Source of the DNA: Candolleomyces eurysporus | Lineage: Eukaryota > Basidiomycota > Agaricomycetes > Agaricales > Psathyrellaceae | Direction of reading: 5' to 3' | Assembly (NCBI GenBank): GCA_027579435.1 | Contig: JANBPK010000964.1 | Span: forward strand, 1-55,314 | DNA length: 55,314 bases | Shown: one piece after another, positions 42,416-53,990 of the stretch | Numbering within the stretch: position 1 is the stretch's first letter | Layout: the number at the start of each line of letters is the position of its first letter | Translations under genes and position numbers: made by a program | Notes under the pieces: generated by a model | Databases searched by the model: none | What the model saw: the letters and a program-made list of their open reading frames with translations, nothing else | Told to the model about the DNA's origin: nothing

Positions 42416-45400
42416 ATGTCTTCTTCACCAGGAACCCCTCCCAAACGACCTTTAAGNCCCCCTGCGGCGAGTTATTTCGCGGACGCAGTCCGACAGATCA
42501 TCAACGCCACGTGTTTCGTCACCGTTGAACGTGGCGACGAATCCTACAGAAACCACCACAGACAACGACCACGACGATTCGGCCAGCGACCCAGACGAAT
42601 TCCCAGACAATGACCTTCGTGCTCGGGGACAAGGGCCATCCTCAGTGCAGAGACTTGCACATTCCTCACCCAGCATAACAATAGCCTATTCCCAGAATGC
42701 CCCTAAGGAAGCCTCAGAAGACGGCTCGACCCAATCCCTCCCTGTATACACGGGCAGCGAGCTAACTATAGTGGATCGAGGAAGGGCTTTATCTCCACAA
42801 AGCCAGAATCTTCGAAGTCCCTCTCCAGCGCCTTCTACGACGTTGGATGCGTCTTGGTGGGGTGAACACTCGGACAAGAAGATTCTCCCTTGGAAAGAGG
42901 TTCCAAAGCGGAAAGCCTCGATTCCTGCAGACCAACTAGAAGGGTTGGAGCATACGAGACAGGTGAGTACAGCCTTTCAACTAAGCTTCGATTCGATCTG
43001 ATGATCACCGGAACGCACTGATCTGACCATTGCTCCTCTACTGCCCGCAGCGCGTTGCCAGAGCTGTCCGTTCCGTATTGGGGAACACCGCCGATGTTGG
43101 CTATGAGCTACTTACCGTCGGTGCGGAGCTCCTGGACCTCGTGCCTATTCCTGGACTTGCCCCGGCTGCTAAAACCCTGTTGACGATCTGGGATGCGGTA
43201 CAAAACGTCGACGTGAGCCTCGTTTTCCGATGTCCGTGACGATGGAGCTCTTACACCATGTCTTCATTGTACAGGTCAATTTCTACCGCTGCCTCCGTTT
43301 GACGGAGCGATGTGCAGAACTCTTGATATCTATTCGTGAAGAAGTCCATGAAGCGGGCGATACTGTGGGTCAAGAATTAGCGGCACCTATCGCGAAGCTC
43401 GAAGAGTATGTCTTCTATCGCCGTGTCCTCATGCATCAAATACTGACAATTCCCAGCACTTTCCAGGGCGTACTTCAGTTCATGCAGAAACAGGTCCGAC
43501 GACCCTTCTTGAAGAGGTACCTGAAGCGGGACGAAATTCAACGTGACCTCGACGAATGTGATGCAGGCTTGCGGGATGCTTTGAGCCTCTTCGGCGTAAG
43601 GTTTAATTTGCTATCTATGGGATACATATCTGACACTCTGTCCCGTAGCTATCGGTTCAGATTCGCATTCTCAAACAAGTCCAAGAGACAGAGAAACAGC
43701 GACGGGAAGAAACCCAGGCCTTAATTAATGCGATGGTCACGGGTGGAATCATTCAAGCTTCAGACGGTCATCGCCCTCCGCTCCAGCTGACTATGGGCGA
43801 GAGATCTGGAACGGACACAAACCGAAGCTTATCACCCATCTCCCTGAACCATAAAGAGTCTATGGACAGCGTCCAGCTATTCATCACCACCTCCAACGCA
43901 CTCGGTCTGTCAGACGACAACACCATTTCGAGCGCACCGGAAAACGGCATCCTCCCATTGTTGGCTGGCCTTCAGCAAAACCAAAANTTCGCTTGATACT
44001 ACCAGAGATTACACGGAGATCCGCCAACTCATGCGACGCGCCATTCAGGCCAAAGGAGATGCGGAGATGTTGGAGATTCTCCAAGTCAAGGACGAGCAAA
44101 TGCCCGAAGCAATCAAGACTCTGCAGCGCGCGCTTGAGAAGGTCGCCAATAAACAAGGGTCTCAGGAAGACGCACTTCCACCTGGCGTCGTTATCGGCAA
44201 AGTCAAGCGGTCGGTCAGCCAGAAGATAGCAGACGGTAACAAGGGTCTCCAACGTTCGAAAACCATCATCAGCATTGAAAGTTCGACGAGCAGCACGACC
44301 AGCACTACGACCGATGGGAGCGCGACTGGAAGTGGAAGTAGCAGCAGCCGCAAGCGAGATACCCTCAACCAAGAATTCATTGAGGCGGGCATTTCGGCCT
44401 TGATGCGCATGAGTCGAGGTCGCGACACGAACTTGCCGAGCTGGACAATCACAAAGTACGAAGTCAATCGGGAGCAGCAGATTGGAGTGGGAGGGTTCTC
44501 CAAGGTGTACCGGGGAACGTGGAACGATCGCACTGTCGCCATCAAGGTGTTGAAGATGAAGGTCACCAAGAAGCTCTTCATTCGGGAGGTCGAGATTTGG
44601 AAGAAGCTTCATCATCCTAACATTCTCAAGCTATACGGTGCCAGTAGCGCGACCGACCCTCCATGGTTCTTCGTCAGTCCTTACATGAAACGCGGGAACC
44701 TCGTCGAGTATCTCCGCAAGGTCGAAATCGACTTACAGCAGCACCAAGCTAAGCGACGCTCACCGTCCCCGTCACGGATTGGCATCAAATCTGCCAAGGA
44801 TAGGAACGCCAGTTTCCCGATGCCAGGGTTCAAGGGGAAGTCCGATCCTCCAGCCAGGGAATTCACTCTGCCCATTCCGTTGAAGCTGACGGAGGACGGG
44901 GGGTTCGAGGTTCGGAAGCAGTGGGATCTCTTCCGGTTCATGCTCGAGATCGCGCAGGGCATGCAGTACTTGCATAGCAAGAAAGTGCTGCACGGCGATT
45001 TGAAGGCATCGAATGTCTTGGTAGACGACGGGTACCATTGCGTCATCACCGATTTCGGGCAGAGCGAGATCAAATCTGAAGCGTATCGGCTCAGCGGGGA
45101 ATCACCCCCTCATCGTACGGGCCTCTCTCTGTCAATCTTACTCACCTACTTACTAATAATTTTCATTAGAGGGAACGATGCGCTGGCAAGCGCCGGAAAT
45201 CTTGACTGAAGAGGTAGAAATGACCAAGGAAACTGACATCTACGCCTTCTCGATTGCCTGCGTGGAAATCGTCAACCTAGGCAAGTTGCCTTGGGGTATC
45301 ATGCTTGAGGACGAGGCCATCAGACAGCGAGTATTGAGTACGTTCCATGCTTGACCCTTTGGCATCACACTCGCTGATCTCCGACCGCTCACAGAAGACA

Positions 45401-45780
45401 ACGCAAGACCGAACCTGAATCCCTCACCATTTAACACACCGAGCTTACAGGAAATTCTCAAGCTTTGCTGGCATCGTGACCCTGCTCGTCGTCCGCATTT
45501 CTCCAAGATTGTCCGTGATTTTGAGCTACTGCAGAAGAACTTTGGGGCGGGGAATGAAACACCCAAGGGAACACTGCCGCCGTTGCTTGAAGACACCATT
45601 CCTCCTAGCTCACCATCGCCGGATATGCGGCCTAACCCGTTGCCCCCCNATGAGCCCTACTGAAGCTCCAAGTAAGATCGCCTGACTTTCATTCGGAAAC
45701 ATACTCATTCTCTAGCAGGAATCGATATCCTTGGATGGAGAACTAGTAAGGGATACTATGGTCTCCCTCGAACGATTTAG
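42416..45780 (+). CDS. MLKL-like N-terminal helical bundle fused to a TKL-type protein kinase
   Basis: Exons 42416-42962, 43051-43212, 43275-43405, 43457-43595, 43649-45114, 45170-45337, 45395-45671, 45716-45780. The frame is continuous only if Ns at 42457, 43987 and 45650 (all beside homopolymers) are dropped; about 983 residues. Residues 1-182 are Ser/Pro-rich and disordered. About 183-340 form amphipathic helices (LLTIWDAVQNVDVNFYRCL, RPFLKRYLKRDEIQRDL) resembling the MLKL-type N-terminal bundle used by fungal kinases and NLRs. A linker holds a Ser/Thr run. The kinase has GVGGFSKVYRG (605), VAIK (Lys625), HGDLKASN (Asp776), DFG (794) and APE, so it should be active; HGD instead of HRD fits TKL kinases. 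A basic Ser/Pro insert of about 65 residues lies in the C-lobe. Substrate and trigger unknown. Confidence 0.85.
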
Positions 45781-45791
45781 CTGATCTCGGT

Positions 45792-47037
45792 ATGTTTCCA
45801 GAGGGCAAAAATCACCCTGAAGAAACGGTGGCCACTGCGCAAATCAAGATGCCTGAACCTGTTGTGTTCACGAGCAACAAGAGCGTCGATTCCCAACCGC
45901 GGCGCGAAGACGATGATGGAGAGGACTTTGACCTTCTTGACCTCGACTCTGATGCGGCATCTCTAGCTCCCATGGACGAAAGAGTTTTGGGGATGAAGAA
46001 TGAGCTGAGATATCGTCTTCTTCTGAATCATCCTTTCCACCCCTCCCGTGCGTGTGNCTGCACCTCACTCTGAAGCTGAAGCTAACCCTNAAATTCTACA
46101 GTCATCCTACCTCTCTGGCAGCCATCCCCGGTACATATGGGCGCTGTAGGCTATCTGAAAAAGCCTGACGGAGAATTTATCACCCTATTCAATGCCCTTT
46201 CTCCTGGGAANTCTACCAATCCCGCTGTGAGGGATCTACCCTCCATCTATGGATACGGCAGCGCGGAGCTACGCAGCCAAAAGCAGGATAAGCTGAACGT
46301 ACTTCAAAAGGGTTTGGATTCTATTGTTGGATGGATTAGTCGAAACAAGAATGACGGAANNNNCCCGTGCGTTGAATTTTTCCCCTATTCCCCCCGTGNT
46401 TTCCATCTGAGTATCACTCGCAGAATTCGCCGTCGCTACAGCTATGAGCTGCGTGCTGGGCACAAGGTTTCTCATCTATNCACGGAGTCGACGGAATACG
46501 TATACATGGAGAAACTCACTGCCGCTCGAAAATGGTTCCAGAGTAATATTGACTCCATTGTCCGTATCTTCGGAAAGGAGCATCACATNCAACGAGAGGA
46601 TATCGTTCTTGGTGAGCGCCTGTCAATGTCCAACATGCTTTTAATAGTAACTAATACCTTGTTTTTCNTCANCTTCGTCATCCAATGAAGTGATCGGCTT
46701 GCTCCGGACGCCCAACTATGCCCTGTTCGTCAGTCACTCACACCCTGACGGTCATGTAAGCTTTTATGAATGACGTGGGTTTTATTCACACTAACCTTAG
46801 GCGATAAAATAGGCACACTTTAATGTATACGCGTCTCCGAAACCTGGACAACCCTGGGGAACTTTTACAACCGATAGCGAATCGCGGCACGAGCCGGGAC
46901 CGTCATACGAAGAGACCAATGACAGTCGGACAAGGGTGGAGGCTAGCAAAGTNTCGGACCACGGAGGCCCTTGGGATACAGTTCTCATCGCNCGCTTTAG
47001 GTTCAAGCCCGATTCTGATGAACCTACTGCGAAGTGA
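45792..47037 (+). CDS. Uncharacterised basidiomycete family protein with SHSHPDGH motif
   Basis: Exons 45792-46047, 46102 to about 46359, 46424-46611, 46691-46755 and 46813-47037; the second intron is obscured by Ns at 46360-46363. The N-terminal part is acidic (EDFDLLDLDSD). Then come a NELRYRLLLNHPFHPS motif, LPLWQPSPVHMGAVGYLKKP, GEFITLFNAL, RRRYSYELRAGHKVSHL, KWFQSNIDSI, YALFVSHSHPDGHAHFNVY and WDTVLIARFRFKP. I recall such proteins as a common family in mushroom genomes with no assigned function; the blocks suggest a compact beta-rich domain, and a catalytic role for the His/Asp motif is only a guess. The ATG lies just 11 bp after the kinase stop, so the start, or the separateness of the two genes, is uncertain. 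Confidence 0.7.
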
Positions 47038-48583
47038 TATTNTGCTACTAGTAGCGCNGNANTATGAGGTGTGCACATATATCTTTCTTGGACTAAATGA
47101 CATATCTTGCGTACAAATTGTATTAATTACCNGTGAGCGATCATGGTTAACAATCAAACATGAGCCTGTCACGTTGAATATTCAATGTTTCTCGATCCAG
47201 GATGCCGTGGGACGAAGGGCATCGACGGCTTCGAATGCTACTACCCTTGGTAGCACTGCGAGATGCTGTAACTCATTCAAGTTCATGGTCTTGCGCATTG
47301 GCCCCGCTGAGGAACTTGTCGGAAAAGGAAGGAGGTCGCTGGGACGTTGGTGCGTGTAAAGATGGTCGGTGTCAGTGTGCCACAGGCCAAACTCTCAAAC
47401 ATGCTGCTTTGCTGTTAGGTTCAGCCAATCCCGAGTGGAGACGTTTCGCAAATCGAAGAGCACGTAGTTGGCTAATGCATTCTTTCGGCTGCAAGCAGGC
47501 AGCCGTAAAAACACCTGTTATGCGCTCTCTCCGGCGCGTTTGGTGCAGCATTTCTGCTCCGCCTCATGGAATCCGAGTCCGAGTCTGCAGTAGGATTTNG
47601 CTCCGCGTAAATTGTTTTTGGTGGTCGTCAAGAGGACTGAATTGAAATTTTTGAAACCCCTGGTTCCTTTCTCTATTCTCCGAAGATGTATTGAACTAGG
47701 GTGCTTGTTATAGACTGGATATACTTAACTTTTGGCCTTCCTTCGAGCCGTAGCCGTTCCATACCGGAGGTNTACGTGTTCGCGAAGAGCCACGGGCAAC
47801 GTTTAAATTTGAAGGTCGCCTCGCGGCGCTCAATGACCAGTCNCCAGCAGGCAGTNNTAATGGGTATGGTGAAAATATCTTGAGCCTCGTTGCCCCAGTA
47901 CAGCGCCCACCCGCGAACGGACTTTCTGGCTCCGCAGTNCGTGTGTCATGTAGCACAACATCTTGGCTTGAGGACTGGTNTTGCCTGNCATCGTTTGAAC
48001 CACGGTATACAATGTAGAGCTNCTGATGGAACAACTTCGGAAGCCCGATGTTTTACCTCGAGCCCGTCTCGATGCAACTTTGCGTCAAGATTGGCGCAAA
48101 ATTGCTTACAGTAGTCCCAAAGACCAAGCTTGAGGCCACCGTCAAACAAGATCATGAGAAGCCAGTAATCTGGATCGCTATAGATATAATGATCGCATTG
48201 GGTACGGTGAACTGACTTTCCACGGCATTGGGCCAAATCAGGTTAATCACTACGGAATGTCAGAGCAAATAAGCCTTCGTGGACAGACACCTGGGTCATG
48301 TTTTGACAGGAAGGCAGTTTAATATGAAAGCAGACCTTCGGCCCGATAACGATCCTGTCCATGTTTCTGGATGGGTACGTTCTGGAAACCGCCAACGCTT
48401 CATGAAAACATCCAAAGCGAAGACCACGAGCCTGATGTCACCAGTCTGCCTATGGGTTGGCTTGTCTCCATTTGTTGTTTCCCGTGAAGCCTCCGCAAGT
48501 GTAGGCTTCGGAGGGTCGAAATATTTAAACCAGGTGTAGTTTTACTTCCGTCACCCCCAGATTCCCTCAACCAATTCACCTCC
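47038..48583. other. Intergenic, N-containing
   Basis: Several Ns (47042-48022). Overlapping frames at 47202-47645 and 48279-48539 show no family-like features. The right end is the promoter of the WOPR gene. Confidence 0.4.
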
Positions 48584-49688
48584 ATGACGTCGCCTGCTAT
48601 CACTCACCCTTCACTTCGTAGGTTATAGCCTTTTCCCCGAACTCATTCGCTCATCACATCCCCCAGACATCCGCGACGCCCATGACGCGCATGTTGTCTT
48701 AGAAGCCGTGCGCCTGGGGATCCTTCCCCTCATCAAGCGTCGACTTCTGTCTAACGAGCGAGAGGAGTTGAAGAGCGGCCATGTGTACGTTTGGGAGGAG
48801 GCTCAGGACGACGGCGGCCTCTTGAGATGGACGGACGGTCGTCGATGGTGTGTTGCGCAGGCTGCTCCCGTGTTGTGGCGTTCATTAATGTTTTACCTCA
48901 GGTCACAGAGTCGGATGCGTGGCGACTACCTGTTCTATGAGGAGAAGATCGAAACGACACAAGATGAGCGCGACGCGAAGGCCGCCCGTCGGTGAGTAAT
49001 CCCTGCCGTTTCGTACGTTCGACGTCTGATCAAATCCATAGGGCTTGTCGCGCAGCGGATCCAAACGCCGCCGTCCCCCCGCCTATACGACGGAAGGATC
49101 GGCCGTCCAAGCCAAACGGGTTGACGAAGCAAACGTATTCTGTTACAGTTCATCTACCCGGATCTGGTGCACCACGAAAATGGCATGTTGTCGCCTATTT
49201 CTCGGTAAGTTACAATTCTACCTTCCCGTGTGAATCGATGCTAAGTCTGCGCAATGATCTAGGGCAATGATTATATTCGTCTCCCAGTGATTGAAAATTA
49301 TGACTACTTACGGAATATCCGCGTTCCACCTGGTGTCTATTTGAGCAACAAGGTTCTCTGCACGAGAACTGACCGCTTTTCATATTACTCGGACGATTGC
49401 GAGATCAACCAGGATGACACCTCGCCTCCGGGACTTTCATCGTACCCTCCCTCCCCTTCCGCGAAAGCTTCACCGGCCTTAAGCCTTCCGCGATTATTCA
49501 TGCCGGTTTCCAACCAAAACAGAATCACTCTGCCGCCGATTTCGACCTTGGACAGTAAAGGCCGTGCTCTAGCCCCGAGTCCCCCACCCCCGATGTCGCC
49601 ATATACCCTCCCTTCAACACCTCTAAACTATACCCCGCTGTCACCTGAAGATAGAAGAGCTCTGGATAGCTTCCGCGTTTGCCTATAG
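48584..49688 (+). CDS. WOPR-domain (Gti1/Pac2 family) transcription factor
   Basis: Exons 48584-48617, 48667-48847, 48902-48991, 49042-49204 and 49263-49688; 297 residues. The family of Wor1, Ryp1, Gti1 and Pac2 binds DNA and controls morphological switching, sporulation or virulence. Box one is IRDAHDAHVVLEAVRLGILP, then LIKRRLLSNEREELKSGHVY, then RWTDGRRW spliced to SQSRMRGDYLFYEE. Box two is RPSKPNGLTKQTYSV, RKWHVVAYFS, LPVIENYDYLRNIRVPPGVY. The C-terminal third is Pro/Ser-rich and disordered. The protein starts only eleven residues before the first box, shorter than usual, so a further 5' exon is possible. Located between the uncharacterised 45792 gene and DML1. Confidence 0.92.
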
Positions 49689-50809
49689 TCATACCATCCC
49701 ACATATACCCATGCATTAGTTGTCGAATACATGTATTATAAAGTATTACTTGCCACAATACAATATCATATGCCAGTCGCTGTTTGAACCTGTCATTGAT
49801 CGAGAGATCCAGGCCCAGTGGCATATCTCCAATAGTCGCCGTTCTGAGGAAATTCGCAGAAGCACGGAACCTCCAAGTCTAACCACTCAAAACCCAGATG
49901 AGGTGAGGTCGCGGGGTTATGAAAGCAGTCCGTTAACTATTGGGGAAACAAAACGTCCGTGAGTGGCATCCCCTGGCCTTCGAAGTGAAAGCGAATTCCG
50001 CCGTTCCCTACGTAGACAGCACCCAGGAAACGATCATTATAGGGATTTTAAGGAAACAAAATGTCGCTAGAACCCCTTCAAGAGTATCTGCAGGATGTAA
50101 CCGACGATGAGCCGATGTTTCATATCGCAAAGAACCAGACAAATAGACTTACAACATCATCGATAATGATCGTATGCCAGGACTGAGCTGGAAGACATAG
50201 CCTAATTCCAGCGCGGAGGCAAAAGCGGTTGCCAGGCTCATGGCAAACATCCAACGCCGAGCCCGCACGGGCCGAGAGAAGAAGTGAAAATGAGGGTCCG
50301 TGAAACTTGCAGCCCTGCTCCGCCGATTGAATGTAACTTAATACTGCAACGGCGCGATGTGGTACTTGGTTGTTTAAATTACCCTCGAACCTTGATTCAT
50401 TACAGTTTCATATGAGCTTCATGGCTGGAGAGCAGCAGAAAGGCTAAGGTTTCGTTGCTCGCCAATTAGTCTTCATGAACAAGGAGCTGGATAACGGCCA
50501 TTTTATCAGTGTCAAAGTAACTCCAATAGTCCAGAAGTGTACACCCCTATGCGATTGTGGATTTGTTTCCGCTGATACAAAAAGAGGGTGCCTTTGTTCA
50601 GAGCCGCGTGCGCACCACAAGCAGCAAGAACGCATGGAAGTGTATCAGGAACTTGGACGATTCCAGTCAAAAGAGGCCAGGAATCTGTCGCCATCATCCC
50701 GAAAGCGATTGTTTTGCTGTGTTTGATCGCCACGCCTCAATTTCACGGTTTGCCGGATCCACATCGTTGCACGACGCCATCTCTTCTCATTACCTTCAAT
50801 TGATCTCAA
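49689..50809. other. Intergenic between WOPR and DML1 genes
   Basis: Holds the 3' flank of the WOPR gene and the promoter of DML1. Frames on both strands at 50444-50733 overlap and look random. Nothing else supported. Confidence 0.45.
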
Positions 50810-52960
50810 ATGAAAGAGATTCTGTATATCCAAGCAGGAGGCTACGCCAACTATGTTGGTACCCACTTTTGGAACACTCAAGAGAGCTATCTGGCCTCGG
50901 AGGACCCTGAAACTGCACCAGTTGATGCTGCCATTTCATTTCGGAATGAATCAGTTTCGTTCCTTTCTTCACAGCACCGATGGGACGCAAGTTGATGTCG
51001 AAATCAGGAACACGGGACGTGGTGTCCTCGGCTGCTGACCTTTGACTGGAAAGGTGCCTACTCCTCTCCTACAGAAGTTCACAAGTCGAGGCTGATGGTC
51101 TGGGCTTGATCGTGAAGGTAACTTTGGCACCCTGACAAGAGATAACGCTCTGGGCGACCATGAAGGGGACTATGATGCAGATACGGGACTCTGGTGAGCC
51201 GGTCTGGTGATTCTGTCGTGTAGACGAGTATCTGGTGGCTGATTCCTGAAAAGGACTGGCTCCGTTCAATCGATTCGGCAACCTCCTATCACAAGGAGCG
51301 TGTACCAGGAGTATCTGTCCAACAGCAATGTCAGCGAGCCTGGGAAGCAATCTCTCCCATCTCAACATCTATTGCGAGGAAAGGTCAGATATTGGTCTGA
51401 CTATAACCGGTTGTATTACCTCCCAAGGACTCTCCAACCAATTAATCAACCCTCAGAGTGGGATGGGCCCGGGAGCAGCTGGGGCCTAGGACAGGACATC
51501 TTCCGTCGCTACAACGAGGTATAGAACCTTCATTGAAATTTCTCGATTAGGAATAGCACCCATGCATTAGCAGGAGTGTGACCTGATGGAGGATGCTGTT
51601 CGCCAGTCCCTCGAGGAGTGCGACGCCTTGCAGGTATGGATTCTTCCTCCACGGTGCTAGATGTTCCCTCATGATGATTCGCCAGGGACTCCAAGTCATC
51701 AATGACAGTGGAACGTTCGGGGGGTTTACGGCGTCCTTCCTGACCACGTTCCAGGACGATTACCGAAAAACACCTTCTCTCGTCTTTCCTCTGCTCTCAG
51801 GGCTAGATCAAGGTATCAGCACCAATGATGTACGTCCTTTGTTATCTGATTGTAGCGCGCTTCCTTACATGTTCTGGAGGCTTCTGGGACGAGAGCTGCC
51901 ATCGGAGACGCACTCTACCTGCGCTCACTGGATGACACTGCTTCAATGGCCATTCCCATCCAGCCTCCCGTGAACTGGTCACCAGCTGCCTGGCGACATT
52001 ATACTGACCCTGATGTGAGTCCGGATACCATAACCAGTGAATCAAGTGCTCAGTTCGTCTTCGGACATTTTAGAGATCGAGCCTTTACCACACATCTGCC
52101 ATCGTGGCACCGTATATCGAATCTGCAACGCTTCCTGCTCGGTTAGAATCCCACCAGCTCATTTTTGCGTATGCTGACCGCGTGAAGATTAAGTCGCGAA
52201 CACGATGACCTGGCCACCCTGGCCGCAAGGCTCCAAATTCAAGCTAGAAGTCCTTTCGGCGAACTCTCCGGAAATCTCCCTCTTTCCACCATAACCCAAG
52301 ACACATTGTCCGAAACTGCGGTGTTTTCGATCCCTAATGACATCAAGGTGTGCCGCTCTCCTCGTCTCTGGAATTTCTCTGGAATTTTCGCGCCGTGGTT
52401 TGCCCATGAAACTGAATCGACTCTCCAGGGAAGTGCAGCCTTAACAGCATGCCGGGTAGATGTGACACGAGGATTTTCCGATGAAGATATCACCAAATAC
52501 GAAAAGCATCTTTCACATTTAAACTCGACACAGTACATATCGAGGTAAATGAACGTGTGTTCTAGAAGTGGACGGCCCGTTTATAATTGGCGCCCATTTC
52601 ACACCGACCTACGTGCTGATGAACACGTTCTCCTCTAGGTATCGCAGTCTGGGGTACCCACTCCCGACCTCGTTCCCGTCATTCTTGTGGAATGATACTG
52701 CGATCCAGCACACCAGTTTAACTGCTTCATCGGAGTTGCATGGGATGATGAAAGGCGTGGCCTCATTATCAACCACGGGGAGGTTGTCTGGGCTGTTCAG
52801 GCGGTACGCCACATTTGTCGAAACATGTCTTAGCAGAAGGGCGCAGGCGGCGTTGGATTGTGGAGTTGATCTAGACGAGCTTCGAGAACTGGTGAACGAC
52901 CTCTGGACTATCCACGATAATTCTGGTAGCAGCGCAGAAGATGTCGACACCTTAGCGTAA
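50810..52960 (+). CDS. DML1: DML1/Misato family protein
   Basis: Eleven exons: 50810-50953, 51008-51053, 51118-51193, 51296-51518, 51571-51633, 51686-51829, 51880-52014, 52074-52141, 52194-52347, 52429-52544, 52639-52960; 496 residues, normal for the family. Misato proteins have tubulin/FtsZ-like features and act in mitochondrial distribution, DNA inheritance and chromosome segregation. Hallmarks: start MKEILYIQAGGYANYVGTHF, then GTWCPRLLTFDWKGNFGTL, VRYWSDYNR, DLMEDAVRQSLEECDALQGL, INDSGTFGGFTASFL, GDALYLRSL, and near the end YRSLGYPLPTSFPSF. Every junction has consensus ends; donor 1 (gtttcg) is weak, so that boundary is least sure. Frames such as 52568-52960 read the last intron as coding and are wrong at their 5' ends. 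Single copy, housekeeping. Confidence 0.9.
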
Positions 52961-53228
52961 CTTAAGGTTCTGCTTCTTCGTGCAGGTAACGTGGTCTCTT
53001 GCAAGCTTCGCGGGTAGTGAAAACGCCTTCTAACCCCCAGCTCTATCAGCTTTAGGAAAGGCACCCCAAGTTAGTTACGGCAGAGCGCCGCTGCACGTTG
53101 ATACGATAATTACCCGTGTCAATATACTTTTGAACCAAACTCTCTTCTGTGAACACTCAGCTACTTCCGTTCACCCTCAGGCTTCACTCCCCAGACTCCT
53201 CGATGCTAGTTGATCAGTCGTTACGCAC

Positions 53229-53990
53229 GATGAATTGATGAAGGGTCCTTCTTTCGGTCGGGACATATTATCCAGCCTCTTGACTTCCCTCGACTTCTAT
53301 CGCCGCGTACCCAGCTCTGAAATTCAGCCGGTCCTCACGCCTCAGACCTTCATTTCTCCTTCTCAAATCAAGCCCCCCNTTCCTTCAACTGCGTCCGCAG
53401 TGGATGAGTAATGGTTTCGAAATCTCTTCGACGCCACTGGCAGAGACGACATGGGCTGGCAACGCCCGCTCGGAGTCCCGCAAATTGCCAGTTTGTCTGT
53501 CTTGTCTCTCAGACTCTCTCTTCGGAGGCTCTATTGATATGTATAATCAGGGTGCTCTTGTTCAGATCAAACCATGTTCGGTAGGTTTGTACATCAATCC
53601 TTACATACTCCGTCCGATCTCCCGGGCGCACGTTACCAACCCAATTCGTTTATAGGTTAAATACACCCCGGAAGAGGAGGGGGCCTGAGTGGAGCTGAGT
53701 GGCCGTGGAAAATGGCCTCTGAAAGAAGGTAACAAAGGCTCCGTTTGCGGCGGCAATATTGCCCTTCTTGGGGGNTTACGATACCGTGCTGGAATCATAC
53801 TCCCCTCAAGACATCTTATCTACCCACCATCGCATGGACGTTCGCATGAGACGAAACTCACAAGACCTGAGGCTATCAAATGCAAATACTCATGGTTACC
53901 CTGGAATCAAGGTATCGATCTCTATAACCTGTTTGATGAATTAGTTTCGTCATTATTTATGCACAGATGACCACACCATGCTAGACCAAT
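53229..53990 (+). pseudogene. Possible decayed gene downstream of DML1
   Basis: Protein-like stretches without a valid model: SFGRDILSSLLTSLDFYRRV up to VDE then TAA at 53409; the same frame resumes with WFRNLFDATGRDDMGWQRPL; and later DTVLESYSPQDILSTHHRMD near 53770. Two Ns (53380 and 53775) fall here. I do not recognise a family. It may be a multi-exon gene with errors rather than a pseudogene. Confidence 0.3.

Noticed and set aside
43406..43456. Reading the 51-nt segment in the kinase gene as coding
   Set aside because: It is in frame (17 codons), but it has GT-AG ends and its removal gives the family-like KLEDTFQGVLQF; I treat it as an intron, with some doubt.
43884..44615. 243-codon minus-strand frame antisense to the kinase
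   Set aside because: Fully contained in the kinase exon and interrupted by the same N; typical antisense shadow of GC-rich coding sequence.
52568..52960. Start of the last DML1 exon at 52568
   Set aside because: Its first 70 nt are intron; joining 52544 to 52639 gives the family motif YRSLGYPLPTSFPSF in phase.
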